Source of the DNA: an uncultured Rhodospirillaceae bacterium
Lineage (GTDB): Bacteria > Pseudomonadota > Alphaproteobacteria > Rhodospirillales > Casp-alpha2
Direction: 5' to 3'
NCBI GenBank assembly: GCA_913048145.1
Contig: CAJWVP010000005.1
Coordinates: 1-24,415 of the forward strand
Length of the DNA stretch: 24,415 nucleotides
Shown: positions 1 to 8,059 of the stretch, one piece after another
Numbering within the stretch: position 1 is the first letter of the stretch
Layout of the letters: every line of letters starts with the position of its first letter
The notes under the pieces: model-generated
What the model was told of the DNA's origin: nothing
The model's input: only the letters and a program-made list of their open reading frames with translations
Database searches by the model: none
Position numbers and translations under genes: made by a program

Positions 1-644
1 GCGCCCTATTGGTCATCTTGGGTACCTTCCTGTTCGTCAGCGGTCTCAAGCACCTCCCGCTGACTGATGCGATTGCCATCGCTTTTGCGGGGCCCCTGTT
101 CATCGCGGCGCTGGCACCGCCGCTGCTTCGTGAGCACGTCGGCTGGAGGCGCTGGATGGCCGTGCTATCCGGGTTCATCGGCATTGTCATCATTATGCGT
201 CCGGGCGGTGGCGTATTCCAATGGGCGGCCTTATTCCCACTGGCCGCAAGCCTGACCGGCGCGTTTCGAGACATCTTGACCCGCGGAATGAGCGAAACCG
301 AAACATCGGTAGCACTACTGTTCTACACGTCGCTGGGCGTTGTATTGGCCAGCATGGTTATCTCGCCGTTCGTGTGGCAGCCAGTGCCGTTTGCCGACTG
401 GGGCTGGTTCGCGGTGAACGGGTTCTTGATCGGAAGTGCGCATTTCCTGATGATCGAGACATTCCGATACGGCGAGGCGGCGCTGGTCGCGCCCTTCAAG
501 TACTCAGGCGCGGTTTGGGCGGCGATCTTCGGATACTTCATATGGGGCGACATTCCTGATCTGGGCACGGTTATGGGCGTTACCGTTGTCGTCGTTGCGG
601 GCATCTATATCCTGCATCGCGAACGAGTTCGACGCGGCGCGTAA
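1..644 (+). CDS. EamA/DMT-family transporter, 5' end cut by window
   Basis: This is the 3' portion of a drug/metabolite-transporter (EamA) permease, an inner-membrane protein that usually has ten helices and about 300 residues. The open frame runs in from the left edge, so the true start lies outside; about 213 residues are visible. The sequence is almost entirely hydrophobic helices separated by short basic loops. It has the family pattern of a repeat end (LTDAIAIAFAGPLF, then IGIVIIMRPG) followed by the second EamA repeat, and ends with a short basic tail (HRERVRRGA). EamA proteins export or import small metabolites such as amino acids or nucleobases; the substrate cannot be told from sequence. 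No downstream gene shares its strand nearby, so it probably ends its transcription unit. Confidence 0.9.
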   Translation, partial: ALLVILGTFLFVSGLKHLPLTDAIAIAFAGPLFIAALAPPLLREHVGWRRWMAVLSGFIGIVIIMRPGGGVFQWAALFPLAASLTGAFRDILTRGMSETETSVALLFYTSLGVVLASMVISPFVWQPVPFADWGWFAVNGFLIGSAHFLMIETFRYGEAALVAPFKYSGAVWAAIFGYFIWGDIPDLGTVMGVTVVVVAGIYILHRERVRRGA

Positions 645-667
645 TCCGTGTGATCACTAGCCAGTGC

Positions 668-1025
668 CTAACGACCATGACCTAGAGGTCTGAGCAATTT
701 CCGAGCCGTGTACAACATTCTTTCGAAGAGCGCTTTTGCGCGCTCCAACGCAATCCCAAGGCCCAAGTTCAACTCGACCACGCCGGCATCTGCAAACCGC
801 GTGGCGGCCCACAGTGCGCCGCCCATATGCGTCGCGCTGGTAGCGGTCAGCAATATCGTCCACGGGTTGAACATTTCTCCCAGCTTGATCAAGCGCCAAA
901 ACTGAGATCACGCCCAGCGAATGATGTAGGAAATGGCTGGTCACATAGGCCAGCACAACCAGACCGGCCGCCAACTGGAAGCCGCGGCGGGTGATCTTGA
1001 TTTTCCTATATTTTTGCCGTTCCGC
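668..1025 (-). pseudogene. Frameshifted remnant of an SdhC-like membrane domain (cyclase N-terminal type)
   Basis: Read on the minus strand, one frame gives RRGFQLAAGLVVLAYVTSHF, then LHHSLGVIS and LALDQAGR. The match then moves to another frame near 876-885 and continues EMFNPWTILLTATSATHMGG, ALWAA, then VVELNLGLGIAL. Joined, this resembles the haem-b-like helical domain at the N-terminus of some alphaproteobacterial adenylate/guanylate cyclases, which carries THLLNHALG, an AGR turn and a VHLALALWAL-type helix. Neither frame alone covers it. There is no in-frame ATG, the only candidate start being TTG at 974, and no cyclase catalytic domain follows. I read it as a decayed gene fragment. A small intact gene with one sequencing error is the alternative. 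The family assignment is from memory of the motif. Confidence 0.5.
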
Positions 1026-1085
1026 GGCTTAACGCCGAAACATTCTAAAAGCGCAATCACACTGTCCCAGTAAAGAACCGTTCGA

Positions 1086-2090
1086 TCAGAAGTGGTGCCG
1101 AAGGCCGGCCCGAAACTCATGAACCATCAAGTCGTCATAAGTGGTGCCGTCCTGTTGCTTGAACTTGCCAAGGCTGACGAACCGGTAACTGACGTCCGCT
1201 AAAGTATTCTCGTCGTTCCCTAATTCGATGGCTGAACCTACGTTTAGCGCCCACGCGAAGTTGGTGCTGGTGTCGCCGGCCACCATCGTTCCGGTTTGCT
1301 CGGTGGTTTCCAAGCGCACGATGCCAACCCCGCCGCCCAAATAAGGGGTGAAACCTTCAAACGTTCCAATGTCGTAGTAGCCGTTCAGCATCACCGCCAG
1401 GCCATTAACCTCGGAGCTGACCGCGGCGCCACCGGGCGTCGTCGCATCGAACTCTGCATCGGCACGGTAATCAGCGGTCAGGTCAGCGCGCAACTTATTG
1501 GAAAATCTATACCCAACCCCTGCGCTGAAGAGAGCTAGGTTGGCCACATCCTCACCGGTCATGTCTCCGGCGGTTGTCGTGCCTTCAGGATTCAAGGTAA
1601 GGCCATAGCCGACGTCCATTCGGAAATAAGGAGCGGCGATGGTCGGTTGATGCAGTTTGGATGCCACCTTCTCTTCAACGGCTAGCGTTGCTTTCGGTAC
1701 CTCCTTTGCCGCGGGCTCGGCAGCTTTCTTGACTGGCACGGCCGGTTTGTGTTCGGGCAAAACTACCTTCTTGGCCGGCTCTCTCAGCTTCGGCTCAGGC
1801 TTAGGCTCGGACTCAGGAATCTTTTTTTCAGGCTGCGGCTTAGGGTTCGGTCTCGTAAGCGTTTGGCTTACCGGTTTAGCCGATGGCGTTGATTTCGGTT
1901 CAGCCATCTTTAGATAGGGACCCGGCAATTGTACCAGACCTGCTTTTCGAAGCTGGTCTTTCGTCGCCGTGTCTTCTTCATCCGCACCGGCCAGTTCCAC
2001 CGCCTTAGCGTCTTGAATACCTGCCGAAATCGGCGGGACGACCGTCAGTATCCCAAATACCGCAAGGGCAGCCAAATACTTGACACTCAT
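1086..2090 (-). CDS. Outer-membrane beta-barrel protein with long Pro/Lys-rich linker
   Basis: A 334-residue secreted protein. Residues 1-23 form a signal peptide (hydrophobic core LAALAVFGILTVV, likely cleaved after PISA). Residues about 60-150 are a low-complexity Pro/Lys/Glu/Ala linker (for example KPQPEKKIPESEPKPEPK). Residues about 150-334 are an OmpA/opacity-type eight-strand barrel with alternating aromatic strands (YFRMDVGYG, GVGYRF, GYYDIG, YLGGGVGI) and a C-terminal strand ending RAGLRHHF, the terminal Phe expected for Bam-dependent insertion. The start is supported by GAGGA upstream. The linker could cross or bind peptidoglycan; that is inference. It lies 138 bp downstream of the Sel1 gene, which has a similar linker. 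The barrel may be an immunogenic-porin-like protein, exact role unknown. Confidence 0.88.
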   Translation of the reverse strand: MSVKYLAALAVFGILTVVPPISAGIQDAKAVELAGADEEDTATKDQLRKAGLVQLPGPYLKMAEPKSTPSAKPVSQTLTRPNPKPQPEKKIPESEPKPEPKLREPAKKVVLPEHKPAVPVKKAAEPAAKEVPKATLAVEEKVASKLHQPTIAAPYFRMDVGYGLTLNPEGTTTAGDMTGEDVANLALFSAGVGYRFSNKLRADLTADYRADAEFDATTPGGAAVSSEVNGLAVMLNGYYDIGTFEGFTPYLGGGVGIVRLETTEQTGTMVAGDTSTNFAWALNVGSAIELGNDENTLADVSYRFVSLGKFKQQDGTTYDDLMVHEFRAGLRHHF

Positions 2091-2170
2091 CCACGATTCC
2101 TCGTCAATCCAGCGCGAGCGCTGTTGTCTGCCTGGGGAATACCAAAATTTTTGTAAATATTGCGTTAAAC

Positions 2171-2183
2171 GGCCGCATCGGCC
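2171..2183 (-). terminator. Short GC hairpin between the Sel1 and barrel genes
   Basis: GGCCG and CGGCC form a perfect 5-bp stem with a 3-nt loop in the 138-bp gap between the two minus-strand genes. On the minus strand it is followed by GTTTAACG, a weak T-run. It could attenuate or end Sel1-gene transcription, but the stem is short and the T-tract poor. Confidence 0.28.
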
Positions 2184-2228
2184 TCTAGATCGAGTACTTC
2201 AAAAACACTGAGTTCTTTGGCCTTCCGC

Positions 2229-3563
2229 CTATTTCGATAAGATTTCCGGAGATAGGGTCTTGCGCAGGGTATCCCGCGCCTTCTGTGCCTTCTCGTCACC
2301 AAGACTAGCGGCCCGGTCGATCCAGGTGTAGGCACTCACGTCGTCCTTCGCGACGCCACGGCCCACGTAATACAAAAATCCAAGATTGTATTGCGCCGCG
2401 GCGTGATCTTCCTCACCAGCCATTCGGAACCACTTGGCCGCTTTCGCATAGTCTTTGGACATGCCTTGGCCTAGGAACGCCATAATCCCCAGATTGTATT
2501 TGGCGCCAACGTGCCCCTTTTTGGCCGCAATACGGAACCACTTGGCGGCTTCGCGTAGGTTCTTGGGCACCGTATTACCTCGATAATGGAGCATACCGCG
2601 CTGATGCTCGTCTGCACCGTTATCAGAGGCAGTCTCAGGCGGCTTGGACGCCTTAGGTTGCGGTTTCTCAGGCGTCGCCGGCGTAGCATTCGACACAGCT
2701 TTGGGTGACAGCGCCGGCAACGGTGGTGATGGTGATTTCTTTGCCAGCGCCGAGGATTGAGCTTTTGGTTTCGCCGACAGGGCGGCAACTTTCTTCGGCT
2801 TTTTGGCCTTAACCTTGGCAACCTGCTTGGCCGGCACCAAGGGTGGCGGCGCCTTAGACGATGGAGCCGGCTTTGGTATGCTAACCTTTGCCAACGCGGG
2901 TTTCTTTTCCGGCGTTTTCGCCTTTGCCGAGGCTGGCTTCTTTTTCGAACTTTCAGCGTTTGCCACCGCAGGTTTCTTTTTCGACTCCGCCAGTTTTGGC
3001 GAGCTTGACACCTCGGCGACGAGCGGCACCGTCGCAAGGGTCGGCTGCGGCGATGGCTGCTTGGCCATTACGGTGCTCGGCGACATGTCGTCAACCTTTT
3101 CATCGACGGCGCCCATGACCGACGGATTAGTCGTTTTGGCTGCGGCTGAAGCCATGTCGGCGGGCGGTGGCAAACTTGGCCGCGCAGGTGCGGTTTCCGT
3201 TTGTACTTCCGATAAACGCTTTGGTGCCTGCTGAGGTGTGCTCGGCGGTTGCGCCTTCGGCTGCTTGGCGGTCTGACGCAACTGCTTCCGGATATCATGC
3301 GGAATCTCAATTTCCACATTGGCTTCCGTGTTGAAGATATCCCCGCTGGTCAGATCCCATATCAAGGATTTTGCCGCATAGGAGACATCTTCATACCAGT
3401 AGGCGGCGTCTTCACTGGTGTCGCGCTTGATGCTCACCAATCGCTCGCCCTGTCCGCCAGGCAACGCGCGCAGTGTTGCGTCTGGCAAAACCAAAAGGGG
3501 AAACCCAGCTCCAACAACCAACAATAAGATCAACGCCGCGAAAAGTTTGACGACAGTGCTCAT
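2229..3563 (-). CDS. Membrane-anchored Sel1-repeat (SLR) protein with Lys/Pro/Ala linker
   Basis: A 444-residue protein. Residues 5-28 are a strongly hydrophobic segment after a short N-terminus (VVKLFAALILLLVVGAGFPL), either an uncleaved anchor or a signal sequence, so the rest should lie in the periplasm. Residues about 97-313 are low-complexity Lys/Pro/Ala/Ser sequence with imperfect repeats (KKKPA, EKKPALAK, KAKKPKK). Residues about 314-430 carry three Sel1-like repeats, recognised by EAAKWFRIAAKKGH, AKYNLGIM, AAKWFRMAGEEDHAAAQYNL and SAYTWIDRAASLGD. Such repeats are protein-interaction scaffolds, often acting in envelope stress or cell-wall complexes. The ATG is preceded by GAAGGA. The partner is unknown; the neighbouring barrel protein with its own linker is a candidate by proximity only. 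Confidence 0.88.
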   Translation of the reverse strand: MSTVVKLFAALILLLVVGAGFPLLVLPDATLRALPGGQGERLVSIKRDTSEDAAYWYEDVSYAAKSLIWDLTSGDIFNTEANVEIEIPHDIRKQLRQTAKQPKAQPPSTPQQAPKRLSEVQTETAPARPSLPPPADMASAAAKTTNPSVMGAVDEKVDDMSPSTVMAKQPSPQPTLATVPLVAEVSSSPKLAESKKKPAVANAESSKKKPASAKAKTPEKKPALAKVSIPKPAPSSKAPPPLVPAKQVAKVKAKKPKKVAALSAKPKAQSSALAKKSPSPPLPALSPKAVSNATPATPEKPQPKASKPPETASDNGADEHQRGMLHYRGNTVPKNLREAAKWFRIAAKKGHVGAKYNLGIMAFLGQGMSKDYAKAAKWFRMAGEEDHAAAQYNLGFLYYVGRGVAKDDVSAYTWIDRAASLGDEKAQKARDTLRKTLSPEILSK

Positions 3564-3897
3564 GTGTCCTTCGTCCTTGTCGATACCGGTCGACTTGGGG
3601 AATTGCCATTATTAAACCGAATTGAACCCACTTAAACCCATCTTCCAGCACAGCTTTTTATAGTCAAAGGTCGGCGTTACCTTACAGCTCCACCCTTAAG
3701 GCACGGTTAAACCCCATGCATGAACAGACGGGCAACCGACCAAGACGATTGGCCGAGCACCCTTAACCAAGTCACCTAGAAGCCGAAGGGAGAGCTGGAT
3801 ACTTATGGCGAATGATCCGTGCGTCTACATTGACCACAGATGACGTGGCTCGGCTTGTGGAGGCCGTCAACAAATCCATGAACCTAGCCGCGTGGGG
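3564..3897. other. 334-bp intergenic region upstream of the Sel1 gene
   Basis: No convincing protein gene. On the minus strand the part next to the Sel1 start should hold its promoter: TTGACT is followed by TATAAAAAG about 100 nt before the ATG, but no well-spaced -10 pairs with it. On the plus strand, an AAGGGAGAG at 3786-3794 precedes two short frames: ATG at 3805 (12 residues) and ATG at 3812 (29 residues, ending at 3901). Neither has recognisable homology. Confidence 0.5.
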
Positions 3898-3902
3898 CTA
3901 GG
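3883..3902 (-). terminator. Perfect 7-bp hairpin overlapping the TPR-gene stop codon
   Basis: CCTAGCC and GGCTAGG form a perfect 7-bp stem around a 6-nt loop (GCGTGG). The stop codon of the minus-strand TPR gene (3898-3900) lies inside the stem. Only a poor T-run follows on the minus strand (TTCATGGATTTGTTG), so it is a weak candidate for an intrinsic terminator or an RNA 3'-end stabiliser. Confidence 0.4.
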
Positions 3903-5826
3903 TCCCGTCATGTAGCGCCGCCGTCATGCGCTCAATTACCGTCGGCCACGAGTCCAATTCCCTCTGCCGGAACAGCCGGAGGCATGGGTACCAAGGGCTT
4001 TCATCGGTATCCAGCATCCATCGCCAATCAGGAATAAAGGGCAGCATCAACCAGCTCAATTTCCCCAATCCCCCGGCCAGATGGGCCGTCGCCGTGTCCA
4101 CGGTGATCACCAAGTCCAACGCTTCAATTACGGCTGCCGTCTCAGAGAAGTCGCCCAGTTCGGGACCCAAATCGGTAATCGGTCCCAAATTGGCCAAGAC
4201 ATCCCAATCCCCGGTCGCCGGGACCTTTTGCAGGCTGAAGAAGCGGCACCCGGGCGCATTCAACAGCGGGCCCAAGAGGATCGGATCAACCGACCGGTAG
4301 CGGTCATTCTGATTCTCTGGGTTACCGCGCCATGACAAGCCGATTGCCCGGCCATCACCAGCCAGCCGCTCGCGCCAATAGACCACCCGTTCCGGATCTC
4401 CCGAAAGGTAGGGAATATCAGCCGGAACGGAATCCACGGTAGTGCCAAACAGCCCAGGGAGGCTGAGCATGGGGATATGGAAATCATACTCAGGCATCTC
4501 CTCGCCGGGGGCGACCGTGACGGCACCGCCGAAACCATCCAACAAGCGCCGGAGGTTCGGTTGAATGTCCAAGATTACCGCCGCCGCATGACTCTTGACC
4601 ATGGGTACGTAGCGCACGAACTGCATGGTGTCTCCGTAGCCCTGTTCAGCCCAGACCAGAACGCGGGCATCTGCCGGCGCATCCAGGTGCCACCGCGGCT
4701 TTTCAAAGGATGGGGGCGTCGCGCCACCCTTGTGGAAGCGCCATTCATACCATCGCCACCCTTCTTCGTAATCGCCAGACAACAACAGGGCCACGGACAG
4801 GTTCCACGCTGAATTCGCGTGCACGGCGGTCGCCGGATCATCGCCGGCGGCCTGGCGATACGCATCGACGGCCTCAACCAGTTGCCCCTGATCCAATAGG
4901 GCCGTCCCCAAATTGTTCTGCGCCGCCACCTGATCAGCATCGACGGAAATGGCAGCCCGATAACTGGTCTCGGCTGCCGCTGCGTCGCCGTCTGCCTGCT
5001 GGGCGAGGCCAAGGTTGTAGAGCACTTCCGCCCGTGCCGGGTCCGCCGCCAGGGCCTGACGGTAACTGTGAATGGCCGCCGCCAAATCTCCTTCCTCACG
5101 GAGGGAGATACCCAGGTTGTAGTGGGCGGCGACGCATTCGGGATCGATTTCCAAGGCCATGCGATAGTGGGCGCGGGCCTCATCCCGCGCACCCAGGGCG
5201 TCGGCAACTACACCCAAACGGCTCCACGTGGAGGCATCTTTCGGGTTCACGACCAACGCCCGTTCATAGGCTTCAGCGGCGGCGGCGAACCGTTTCTCGC
5301 GATGATGCAAGTTTCCCAGGTTAACCCAAGCCTCGAGCATCTCGGGCGCGATGGATGTTACGGTTTCATAGGCCGCAATGGCCTCCTCGCTCTTGGCCGC
5401 CTCCTCCAAGGCCAAGGCCAGATTGAACACAGGTGCCGGATCTTCGGGATCCAGGGCCATCGCCTGCTGGTAACAAGCCATGGCCGCCGCCACGTCGTCC
5501 CCACGTTTCAAGGCGACCCCAAGGGCCGTATGTATTGGCGCGAAATCAGGTATCAGGATCGTCAAGCGGCGATAGGCCGTCGCCGCTGCGGCGAACTGAT
5601 CGAGGTCTAGCAAGGTCTCCGCCATATGGAGTTGCGCCTCCACATGATCCGGCGCCGCCATGACCGCCTTCTTGAAACAGTCGAGAGCGGCGTTCCCTTG
5701 TCCGGCGTCACGCAACAGCAGCCCCAGGGCATCGAGCGACGCCGCGTCGTCTGGGTCCACCTCGATACGCCGGCGCAGTTCCACCTCCGATACCGCTGCG
5801 CCCGTCATGGTCGTATTAGCGGCCAC
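3898..5826 (-). CDS. TPR protein with C-terminal GT9-like glycosyltransferase domain
   Basis: 642 residues. About nine tetratricopeptide repeats fill residues 14-360; typical pieces are AWVNLGNLHHREKRFAAAAE and AHYNLGISLREEGDLAAAIH, with Pro at repeat ends. Residues about 385-640 form a domain common in alphaproteobacterial TPR proteins and related to ADP-heptose transferases (GT9) and SPINDLY-type enzymes: VWAEQGYGDTMQFVRYVP (391-408), IGLSWRGNP (495-503), DLVITVDTATAHLAGGLGK (571-589) and PDWRWMLDTDESPWYP (599-614). No signal peptide is seen, so it is probably cytoplasmic and may glycosylate protein or a surface polymer; acceptor unknown. Start choice is uncertain: GTG at 5826 lies 6 bp after the upstream hydrolase stop, and ATG at 5808 is the alternative. 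It is likely cotranscribed with that hydrolase. Confidence 0.9.
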   Translation of the reverse strand: MAANTTMTGAAVSEVELRRRIEVDPDDAASLDALGLLLRDAGQGNAALDCFKKAVMAAPDHVEAQLHMAETLLDLDQFAAAATAYRRLTILIPDFAPIHTALGVALKRGDDVAAAMACYQQAMALDPEDPAPVFNLALALEEAAKSEEAIAAYETVTSIAPEMLEAWVNLGNLHHREKRFAAAAEAYERALVVNPKDASTWSRLGVVADALGARDEARAHYRMALEIDPECVAAHYNLGISLREEGDLAAAIHSYRQALAADPARAEVLYNLGLAQQADGDAAAAETSYRAAISVDADQVAAQNNLGTALLDQGQLVEAVDAYRQAAGDDPATAVHANSAWNLSVALLLSGDYEEGWRWYEWRFHKGGATPPSFEKPRWHLDAPADARVLVWAEQGYGDTMQFVRYVPMVKSHAAAVILDIQPNLRRLLDGFGGAVTVAPGEEMPEYDFHIPMLSLPGLFGTTVDSVPADIPYLSGDPERVVYWRERLAGDGRAIGLSWRGNPENQNDRYRSVDPILLGPLLNAPGCRFFSLQKVPATGDWDVLANLGPITDLGPELGDFSETAAVIEALDLVITVDTATAHLAGGLGKLSWLMLPFIPDWRWMLDTDESPWYPCLRLFRQRELDSWPTVIERMTAALHDGT

Positions 5827-5832
5827 GCCCCC

Positions 5833-7857
5833 CTACAAGGCTCTCAAGTCATGGCGTTCGCGGTCCCAGTCTTCCGCCCATTTAACGCACCGATCGACGT
5901 CTTCTGCCAGCATCAACCGATCGGCTACCAAGGTCTCCGCGGCGGCACGGATCGCTGACTTGTACGCGTCGAGGTTCGTGTAGCGTTCGGCAATGGCCGC
6001 ACGCGGATCACCGGTCGTCATCCGTTCATCGACCGTCTCGGGGAAGGGAATGGTGGAGCCGGAAAACTTGTACTTGGCACCTTCGCCCTGACCGCGGGCC
6101 CTAAGGTTCCATCCCGTATAAGTCGCCAGCGGTGCTGCGACCATCGGCGCACTCACCCCACCAAGGTCATTGCCATCCGTGTCGGTGGCAGGCACCAAGG
6201 TTGGGTACCCGGCCGCATCGATAACGTCCGGCGGCTCTTTCGCTAAAACGCCCTTGTCGAACTCCGGTCCGAAATCCAAGAGCGGCAATCCCGCCGGCCC
6301 GTGGGGTAGCGCCAGCCCTGGAATGACCGGGAACCCGGCGCGCCAGGTATCGGTATCCACTAGGGTGCCATCGCTTCGCCGGGGCATACGGCTTGCCGGC
6401 GGCGCCACTCCATCCGTGGCCCAGGCATCCAAAGCATCCAGAAGAGCGCGGAACAGCATGGAGGTCCGAACAACGTTACACCAGTTCTGGCAGACCCCTT
6501 TCGATGGGTGTTTGAGGTTCGGGTCCGCGAAGTGTTCGGAGCTACCCCACATGAAAACCCGCACGTTCTCAGGCTGTTCGAGATCGTTGCCTTGCGTATC
6601 CGTGTGCACCAGAGAACCGCGGCGCTGCCAATACTCTGTCGCGGTCTGCGAGTGGATCACCAACGGATCGGTATCAGGTCGTTTCAAAATAGCGTCGGTC
6701 TTGCCGGTCAGATGATCCGTGCTCTCCGCATAAGAGAACGGAAAACGGTCGGCACAGTTGTAATGGTCTTCGTGTTCCTGACCCGCCGGGCTGACCGCAT
6801 TAGCAAACCGGTGGTTCATCCACATGAGGCCGCCGCCGGCTACATGCGGCAACACGCCGTCAAAAACCTGACGGCCGTCTGCGTCAGCATTGTAGCCGAG
6901 GTGAAGGAAATCACGAATAATCCGGCCCGTTTGGGACCGGCCCCAGCCATAAGCCTTTTCAATGCCTATTTCAGCAAGAGGATTGACATTACCGGCCGCG
7001 TCCACGTCGCCATACTTGAGGTAACTGATGAAATCCCGGACCGCCAAGTGACCGAGGCCAAGGACTAACGGGTCCTGTCCAGTGTAGACCAACTCATAGA
7101 TCCAACCCGTCTGGAACCCGTCGCCCATGTAAATGTCCGTGTGCGACGGTACGATGGCAGATTGGCGCGCAACACCGTCCAGGCCGATACCCCCAGCGTC
7201 TCGGGCGAACTGCCATTGATCAGAGGGAATAATCTGACGTTCGGATGTGGCGTAGCGCCGCTTGGTCAAAGTCGCCTCGGTCGTATCTAGGGAAACGACC
7301 GGATGGCTGCGCGTGTTAATCCATCCGGACAGAGGGAAGGTGACGGCACCGTCGCTTTCGGGAATAATTTCGGTACGCACCAGTCCGGTCAGCGGCTTGT
7401 CGGCGTCCATAGCTACGGGCACATCCATAAGCATGCGCCCATCTCCAGGCAGCAAATCCGCCTGCCACGCGCAACACACGAACGTGTAGCCCCGACGAAA
7501 GAGATACCCGTTCCCGGCTTCGGTAAGGCTGAGCGGCGCGTTTGACGGCGGCGCATCGTTGAAGAACTGTATGGCCCGCTGGTTCCCCCGGTTACCGTAA
7601 TCGTAAAAGACGCGTTTGTTCGCCTTGGCCGGGTCTACCGGACGATAAATGAAGATATCGGAGGCGAATTCCACCAGGCCGTCGCCGTTGACCGGCGCCT
7701 TGTCGATATCACAAATACCGGCGTTGGCCGGCACTTTCGGATCAACGGCGAAATGTGCCCGACCCGCCAGCCGCTCATAAGCGCCCGCGCCGTCGAATTC
7801 GTATCCATCAGCGAAGGAAACGCATTCGTTGATCTCAAGGGAAATTTGATTGGTCAT
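5833..7857 (-). CDS. Large alpha/beta-hydrolase-domain protein (Abhydrolase_10-like)
   Basis: 674 residues, matching the usual length of this bacterial family of uncharacterised esterase/hydrolase-like proteins. N-terminal part: an ISLEINECVSFADGYEFDGA-type opening and a FYDYGNRGNQRA stretch (84-95). The probable nucleophile is S308 in GWGRSQTGR, an alpha/beta-hydrolase elbow-like motif; a conserved HVAGGG (338-343) follows, and H442 in GSSEHF is a plausible catalytic base. No signal peptide or membrane segment is seen, so it is probably cytoplasmic, although many relatives are exported. Substrate unknown. ATG at 7857 has CGAGG upstream. The TPR-glycosyltransferase gene starts 6 bp downstream, so they are likely one transcription unit, and the dehydrogenase/dehalogenase genes are divergent across 202 bp. 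Confidence 0.85.
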   Translation of the reverse strand: MTNQISLEINECVSFADGYEFDGAGAYERLAGRAHFAVDPKVPANAGICDIDKAPVNGDGLVEFASDIFIYRPVDPAKANKRVFYDYGNRGNQRAIQFFNDAPPSNAPLSLTEAGNGYLFRRGYTFVCCAWQADLLPGDGRMLMDVPVAMDADKPLTGLVRTEIIPESDGAVTFPLSGWINTRSHPVVSLDTTEATLTKRRYATSERQIIPSDQWQFARDAGGIGLDGVARQSAIVPSHTDIYMGDGFQTGWIYELVYTGQDPLVLGLGHLAVRDFISYLKYGDVDAAGNVNPLAEIGIEKAYGWGRSQTGRIIRDFLHLGYNADADGRQVFDGVLPHVAGGGLMWMNHRFANAVSPAGQEHEDHYNCADRFPFSYAESTDHLTGKTDAILKRPDTDPLVIHSQTATEYWQRRGSLVHTDTQGNDLEQPENVRVFMWGSSEHFADPNLKHPSKGVCQNWCNVVRTSMLFRALLDALDAWATDGVAPPASRMPRRSDGTLVDTDTWRAGFPVIPGLALPHGPAGLPLLDFGPEFDKGVLAKEPPDVIDAAGYPTLVPATDTDGNDLGGVSAPMVAAPLATYTGWNLRARGQGEGAKYKFSGSTIPFPETVDERMTTGDPRAAIAERYTNLDAYKSAIRAAAETLVADRLMLAEDVDRCVKWAEDWDRERHDLRAL

Positions 7858-8059
7858 AGTGGCCTCGGAACTAATGTTCAGAACTCTTCTCTCCTAGCAT
7901 GACCCCAAAGCAGCGAAAAGTCATCGGTCCGGAAAGGGTCAGATTGACATTCGCGTACAAAGCCTATTCGCTACTCGAGCAGACCTCAAATTGACGAACC
8001 ACCAACATCTCATGATCACATACACCGTAACATCTTTAATCCAATCGTGAGTTCACGCC
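7858..8059. promoter_or_regulatory. Divergent promoter region between hydrolase and dehydrogenase genes
   Basis: 202 bp separate two divergent starts, so promoters for both units should lie here. On plus there is TTGACA at 7944-7949, with weak -10 candidates such as TATTCG at 7965-7970. ATTCGC occurs twice in direct orientation (7949-7954 and 7966-7971), 17 bp apart, overlapping that -35, so it could be a regulator site. No regulator gene is adjacent. Confidence 0.4.

Noticed and set aside
2471..3319. Arg-rich and other long frames overlapping the Sel1 gene
   Set aside because: They are shadows in other frames of its Lys/Pro/Ala-rich linker; strand and composition fit the Sel1 protein only.
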